Assembly: GCF_004193775.1 (NCBI RefSeq)
Contig: NC_041004.1
Location: forward strand, 36,542,411 to 36,606,410
Source: Glycine soja
Lineage: Eukaryota; Streptophyta; Magnoliopsida; Fabales; Fabaceae
Direction: 5' to 3'
DNA length: 64,000 nucleotides
Made by a program: the position numbers and the translations under genes. Each line of letters starts with the position of its first letter. Positions within the stretch are counted from its first letter, which is position 1. This document shows positions 62,380 through 64,000 of the stretch, one piece after another. The notes under the pieces were generated by a model. The model ran no database searches. It was not told the origin of the DNA and saw only the letters and a program-made list of their open reading frames with translations.

Positions 62380-64000
62380 AATAAGAATATAATTAAATTA
62401 AAATTAGTAATAACGTAGCAACATGCATTTTTGAAGAAAGATGAATTGAGCACAATTTTGTTTTTTTGTATATAAAACTGACTGAAACCAAGTCAAGCCT
62501 ACACTCCTCACATTTGTTTTTGTTAATTTCGCTCCTTCATTTTTAGTTTTTCCAATTTGATCCCATACTATTTTAATTTAGTCTATCTATTAACTTAACA
62601 TCCAATATTTATGCATTGACGCACCAGCACATATATGATGATGTGACACTCTATTATATTGCTATGTCAGCATTTTCGTTATGCACTGAATGTTAAGTCA
62701 ATAGATGGACCAAAATTACAATTAAAACAGTTGAGGGTTCAAATTTGAGAACAATAAATGGAGGGATGAAGTTCACAAAATTGAAAAAGTTAGGAGACCA
62801 AAAATGCAATTAAGCTTGGTTTAATGTATGACATAATCTATAAAGAAAAAGTTTGGGCCATAGACTTTGATGCAGAACATTAAGCATAATGAGCTAGTAC
62901 CCTCGGGTTCACTAGGGATTTTAAAATAACGTTACCACAGCAAAAATAAAAGCATATATGGAATTAATAGGAAACCTGAATTTAATAAACAGTCAAAGAG
63001 AAAGCGCTTATCAGTAACAAACAAGAAGCTCCTAAGCTTCTAAACTAATCCTAGCAGATATCCAACTTTTATAAATCATACAAGGACCAACTAAACCAAA
63101 AAACATATGAAAACATAATATGGGACTTCATAATTTTTTAAGAGAATTTAAACCCTAAAAATGTGTGCTGATTTTTTCTTCATATAAAAAAATAATACTA
63201 TCTGCTACCCAATACACGCTTTGTGTATGTGGCAACAACAAAAATAAATAAAAGTCTATACCATAGGCCTCTTTCTAGCTGTAGGGTAGGGAATAAAAGG
63301 TGATTGTACTTGAAGACAAATTGAAAATATAACTTAGCATTTGGAACAATTTCAAAATAACTGATGAACTTCAATGATAAACAAACATTCTTTCATCTAC
63401 AAAAAAAAAAAATTACAGTACTACATTCCCCTTTTCAACCAGGAATGTCTTTGCATTACGAGTGCATTTCTTTGCAGAATAAAATCAGAATGAGTCAAGG
63501 GATTCCATTTTTCAATCTTACAGTAACAAGGATATGTGAACTTTTTTAGCCAACAAGTGAATCCAATTAATGAAGCCATGTATTTCCAACACCAAATCAA
63601 CTAGAAGTATAAAATTATCAGAACACGAAAATTTTGTGAAAACAAACTTCTCCCAACTTAGAAGATTATTACTGTTCAAGAGCTTGAATCCCCCAAACCT
63701 TTGCAAATGATTTTTACTTTGGAATAATCAAATTTATCATAATTTCTGACTGAAGAAGCCGATAGTTTTCCACCAAAATCACCATACTTAGCTTCATATC
63801 AGTCACTCATTAATCATTATAGCTTAAGATAATCCATCAGAGCAAACTCATTTATCAAGACAAAATTAAGCTCTTTCAGATGCAAATATCTACTACAATG
63901 TTAATCAAAGTGTGATAGTTTTTTTTTTTTCACGTAATTTGGATTTGACAAAAGTTTGGTTGTTTTAAGTTATGTTTATCTAATTAACAAAAGGTCCTCC
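62380..64000. other. Probable BPG2 intron sequence, no exon recognised
   Basis: No BPG2-like exon or other gene could be recognised here on either strand. Pyrimidine-rich acceptor-like sites on the minus strand (for example near 63280) are not followed by recognisable coding. Confidence 0.4.
62480..62830. repeat. Degenerate foldback element
   Basis: The left arm (TTTCGCTCCTTCATTTTTAG, GATCCCATACTATTTTAATT, CTATCTATTAACTTAACAT) is complementary, with mismatches, to the right arm (ATGTTAAGTCAATAGATGGACC, AATTAAAACAGTTGAGGG, GGAGGGATGAAG, GGAGACCAAAAATGC). The loop is near 62640. It resembles the other foldback elements of the window (TTTTRGTCC words) but is more diverged. Confidence 0.55.

Noticed and set aside
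62092..62418. Plus-strand 108-codon ORF
   Set aside because: It is the antisense shadow of the BPG2-like exon, whose protein similarity is clear.

Overview
The window looks like nuclear DNA of a legume, most likely soybean or a close Glycine relative. It is AT-rich. Its genes are split by GT-AG introns, including introns in 5' leaders, and include plastid-targeted plant proteins. Between them lie retrotransposon LTRs, LINE and SINE remnants and many small inverted-repeat elements. Two LTRs carry repeated CGCTTAGCG-type phrases that I associate with soybean Athila-like elements. No prokaryotic operon, CRISPR array or organellar block is present. The species call is an inference from sequence style and protein similarity from memory.

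Layout. (1) 1.5-4.7 kb: complete SQD1 gene (+), UDP-sulfoquinovose synthase for plastid sulfolipid, 477 aa from two coding exons, with a leader intron and a candidate P1BS phosphate-response site. (2) 7.1-19.7 kb: three 2-oxoglutarate/Fe(II) dioxygenases of the AOP/DAO-like group. The first (-) is intact at 322 aa; the second (+) and third (-) are decayed. A solo LTR with a perfect 5-bp target duplication lies in the cluster, as does a stray first exon of NAA15 (NatA auxiliary subunit). (3) 19.7-30.4 kb: gene-poor, with a CACTA terminus, MITE-like elements and a broken Athila/gypsy-type retroelement whose 3' LTR and polypurine tract are recognisable. (4) 30.7-31.0 kb: one-exon gene for an unrecognised 104-aa protein. 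(5) 31-36.9 kb: no convincing gene; a second CACTA terminus and foldback repeats. (6) 36.9-38.7 kb: four-exon GASA/snakin peptide gene (-). (7) 38.9-39.55 kb: four-unit tandem repeat. (8) 43.5-50.9 kb: complete nine-coding-exon PIG-Q/GPI1 gene (-), 715 aa, with a long leader intron carrying a SINE; its promoter abuts a 1.04-kb nested inverted-repeat element with five CACGTG boxes. (9) 52-58 kb: a MULE-type MITE with an exact 9-bp target duplication, another MITE, and duplicated LINE ORF1 remnants. (10) 58.8-60.2 kb: ERD15/CID-type PAM2 protein (+). (11) 62.0-62.4 kb: last exon of a BPG2-like chloroplast YqeH-type GTPase (-), continuing beyond the window.

The genes serve separate pathways: sulfolipid synthesis, specialised or hormone oxidation, secreted cysteine-rich peptide, GPI-anchor initiation, stress/PABP binding, and plastid ribosome GTPase. 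PIG-Q and BPG2 in the same order and orientation recall the Arabidopsis neighbours At3g57170 and At3g57180, which suggests conserved microsynteny. I found no clearly novel system. The most interesting items are the transposon at the PIG-Q promoter, the NAA15 exon fragment and the decaying dioxygenase array.
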